From Limnochorda sp. L945t (GTDB lineage Bacteria > Bacillota > Limnochordia > Limnochordales > Geochordaceae): a DNA stretch of 64,000 nucleotides. Below are positions 62,564 through 64,000 of this stretch, in pieces; position 1 is the stretch's first letter; the number at the start of each line of letters is the position of its first letter. The stretch lies in contig NZ_CP141615.1 in assembly GCF_035593305.1 (NCBI RefSeq), positions 434,001 through 498,000 of the forward strand. The letters run 5' to 3'. A program made the position numbers and the translations under genes. The notes under the pieces are model-generated. The model saw only the letters and a list, made by a program, of their open reading frames with translations, ran no database searches and was not told the DNA's origin.

Positions 62564-62757
62564 CGCCACAGCCTCGGTGGCTCACCCATCTCCTCCTGCT
62601 GCACCTCGACCAGCCGATCCGTGGTCAACCGGTCCCGGGGCTCCAGAGCTTGGTCGGCGGGGTCTTCCTCCCAACCGACCTCGAGTTGCCGGTCCAGGAA
62701 CTCTTCCCGGCGGTGCTCCTCATCCTGGATCACCCTCCGGAAGGAGCCGTCCGCCAT
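62464..62757 (-). CDS. Possible small antisense ORF
   Basis: 97 residues from ATG 62757, with AAGGGGG eight bases upstream. N-terminal 65 residues are acidic (ADGSFRRVIQDEEHRREEFL, LEVGWEEDPADQALEP); the last 30 run antisense into the BshC-like gene. No family known. It is the only candidate in the 337-bp stretch between 62563 and 62901, where I otherwise see no gene or clear structure. Coding status is doubtful. Confidence 0.25.
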   Translation of the reverse strand: MADGSFRRVIQDEEHRREEFLDRQLEVGWEEDPADQALEPRDRLTTDRLVEVQQEEMGEPPRLWRHGWPRSGASPAHGARRRPLIASSMARRNRSGS

Positions 62758-62900
62758 GGCTCGCGCCCCCTTTCCAAGGCAACAGGCGCCCGCCCAAACG
62801 CCATCCTACTTGCAGAGAAGGTGGCGCCCGGCAGGCGCAAAACCATTCTAACCGGCCCGCCCTGGCGGGGCAAGTTGAGGGAGAGGAAGGACATTCGCCC

Positions 62901-63737
62901 ATGACGGATCCCGGGCCGCGAGCCGAAATCGGAGTCTTCGGGGGCTCCGGATTCTACCAGATTGCGGACGACGTGCAAGAGCTGTGGGTCGAGACGCCCT
63001 ACGGGCCTCCCAGCGACAAGATCTCGATTCTGACCATCGGCGGGCGGAAAGTGGCCTTCCTGCCGCGCCACGGCAGGGATCACCGCTACCCGCCCCACCG
63101 GGTGCCGTACCGGGCCAACCTCTGGGCCATGAAGAGCCTGGGGGTGAGCCGTATCGTCGGGCCCTGCGCCGCCGGCAGTCTGCAGCCCGACATCCCGCCC
63201 GGCACGTTCGTGCTGTGCGATCAGTTCGTCAACCGGACGTGGGGGCGGCAGGATACCTACTTCGAGGGGCCGGTCGTGACGCACATCGGCGCCGCCGACC
63301 CCTACTGCCCCGAGATGCGCCAGGTCGCTGCCGGGGTGCTGGCGCGCCTCGGCATCCCCCACCGCACCGGTGGGACCGTGGTGGTCGTCCAGGGCCCTCG
63401 CTTCTCCACCCGGGCCGAGAGCCGGGAGTTCAGGGAGCATGGCTGGCACGTCATCAATATGACCCAGTACCCCGAGGTGATCCTGGCGCGGGAGCTCGGG
63501 ATGTGCTACCTCAACGTCTCGTTGGTGACGGACTACGACGTGGGCCTCGAAGGGCATCCGGAGGTGCATCCGGTGAGCCACCAGGAGGTGCTGCGGGTGT
63601 TCAACGCCAACCTGGAGCACCTGCGCACGTTCTTGTGGGAGCTCGTTCCGGCGATACCCCAGGAGCGGCGCTGCAGCTGCCGGCGCGCCGTCCAGGAGGC
63701 GCGCGGCGAGCCCGAGCTCCCCGGAGGCCGGCAGTAA
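62901..63737 (+). CDS. mtnP: S-methyl-5'-thioadenosine phosphorylase MtnP
   Basis: 278 residues. Phosphorolysis of MTA to adenine and methylthioribose-1-phosphate in methionine salvage. IGVFGGSGFYQIADDV, FLPRHGRDHRYPPHRVPYRANLWAM, VVVVQGPRFSTRAESRE, WHVINMTQYPEVILARE and LVTDYDVG are characteristic. RBS GAGGAAGG is ten bases before ATG 62901. A single ca. 30-residue C-terminal tail is added. With metK and ahcY it completes SAM-related salvage in the region. Confidence 0.93.
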   Translation: MTDPGPRAEIGVFGGSGFYQIADDVQELWVETPYGPPSDKISILTIGGRKVAFLPRHGRDHRYPPHRVPYRANLWAMKSLGVSRIVGPCAAGSLQPDIPPGTFVLCDQFVNRTWGRQDTYFEGPVVTHIGAADPYCPEMRQVAAGVLARLGIPHRTGGTVVVVQGPRFSTRAESREFREHGWHVINMTQYPEVILARELGMCYLNVSLVTDYDVGLEGHPEVHPVSHQEVLRVFNANLEHLRTFLWELVPAIPQERRCSCRRAVQEARGEPELPGGRQ

Positions 63738-63834
63738 TCCAGAAACTGGTAATTCTGCCGGCCCCACCGCACGCATAAACGGGCGGGTTGCGGCCCATGT
63801 TAAGGCCACAACCCCCCAAACCCCACCGGAAAGG

Positions 63835-63895
63835 CGCCGGGTGCCCGAAAAGGCCCCGGCGTCTTTCCTTTCGGGGGCGGCAGGGAGCCGCCCCC
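63835..63895 (+). terminator. Tandem hairpins after mtnP
   Basis: CGCCGGG (63835-63841) pairs with CCCGGCG (63855-63861) followed by TCTTTCCTTT; then GGGGGCGGC (63873-63881) pairs perfectly with GCCGCCCCC (63887-63895). The first looks like the mtnP terminator, about 100 bp after the stop. From 63896 to the end nothing codes convincingly. Confidence 0.5.
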
Positions 63896-64000
63896 TGCCC
63901 ACGAATAGCGGCCAGCGGGGGTGGACGGCAACGTCGCAGGACGCGGCCTTACCCGGCGCGGCCGAAATCGCCCGCATTTTTGACGCCACCCTTCGAGCCG

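Noticed and set aside
1-64000. CRISPR arrays, tRNA or rRNA genes, insertion sequences, integrase and attachment sites
   Set aside because: No regularly spaced direct repeats, no tRNA-like cloverleaf, no transposase or integrase, and no composition break were seen; the window looks like core chromosome.

Overview
The window is very GC-rich (roughly 70% by eye) and almost fully coding, with many GTG/TTG starts, strong GGAGG-type ribosome binding sites and many ATGA/GTGA overlaps. A class I SAM riboswitch in front of metK, a Spo0E-family phosphatase, an SDR/Liv/ThyX gene set and a PIG-L deacetylase next to a BshC-like protein point to the Firmicutes. Several signal-peptide proteins that look like outer-membrane beta-barrels suggest two membranes. 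Together this fits a diderm, spore-forming-lineage, high-GC Firmicute such as Limnochordia. That placement is inference; no rRNA is present.

Layout. 1-3.6 kb: a branched-chain amino-acid type ABC transporter (SBP-LivH-LivM-LivG, cut by the window edge). 3.7-7.7 kb: HAD phosphatase, sugar-type binding protein, DUF2630-like small protein, RibD-like reductase, an orphan. 7.8-11.7 kb: cytochrome c maturation (a thioredoxin/propeller fusion, CcmH, CcmF), tail-overlapping murB. 11.6-14.5 kb: sufB-Rieske-murB on the minus strand. 14.7-17.3 kb: envelope-stress module pspA-pspAA facing htpX-pspAB. 17.6-23.5 kb: dxr, thyX, a radical SAM gene, ilvD, an FAH-family hydrolase. 23.5-33.0 kb: oxidoreductase, aminotransferase, then a seven-gene minus-strand operon (ornithine-cyclodeaminase-like, DAO-like, SBP, LivH, LivM, LivG, LivF). 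33.1-39.0 kb: coaBC, P1 peptidase, IMPase, SDR, HD protein, lipoprotein. 39.0-43.1 kb: FmdB-type zinc ribbon, rhomboid, HD phosphohydrolase, GAF-GGDEF protein. 43.0-46.0 kb: two exported barrel-like proteins flanking a Spo0E-like gene. 46.0-50.4 kb: dehydrogenase, HpcH/HpaI aldolase, D-2-hydroxyacid dehydrogenase, M20 peptidase. 50.4-53.4 kb: SAM-I riboswitch, metK, ahcY. 53.6-59.2 kb: a three-gene exported system. 59.3-63.7 kb: glycosyltransferase, PIG-L deacetylase, BshC-like protein, mtnP.

The most interesting candidate is the 53.6-59.2 kb block: a small exported beta-rich protein, a chaperone-like Ig-fold protein and a 1284-residue barrel protein, translationally coupled at the last junction. 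This is the gene order expected of a chaperone-usher-like surface assembly system, but with domains that do not look like classical PapD/FimD. The assignment rests on size, signals, strand patterns and order only. Other points are a rhomboid gene that can only start at ATT, a P1 peptidase that seems to start at CTG, a radical SAM protein with CX4CX2C spacing overlapping thyX, and a perfect 16-bp inverted repeat at 39.3 kb.
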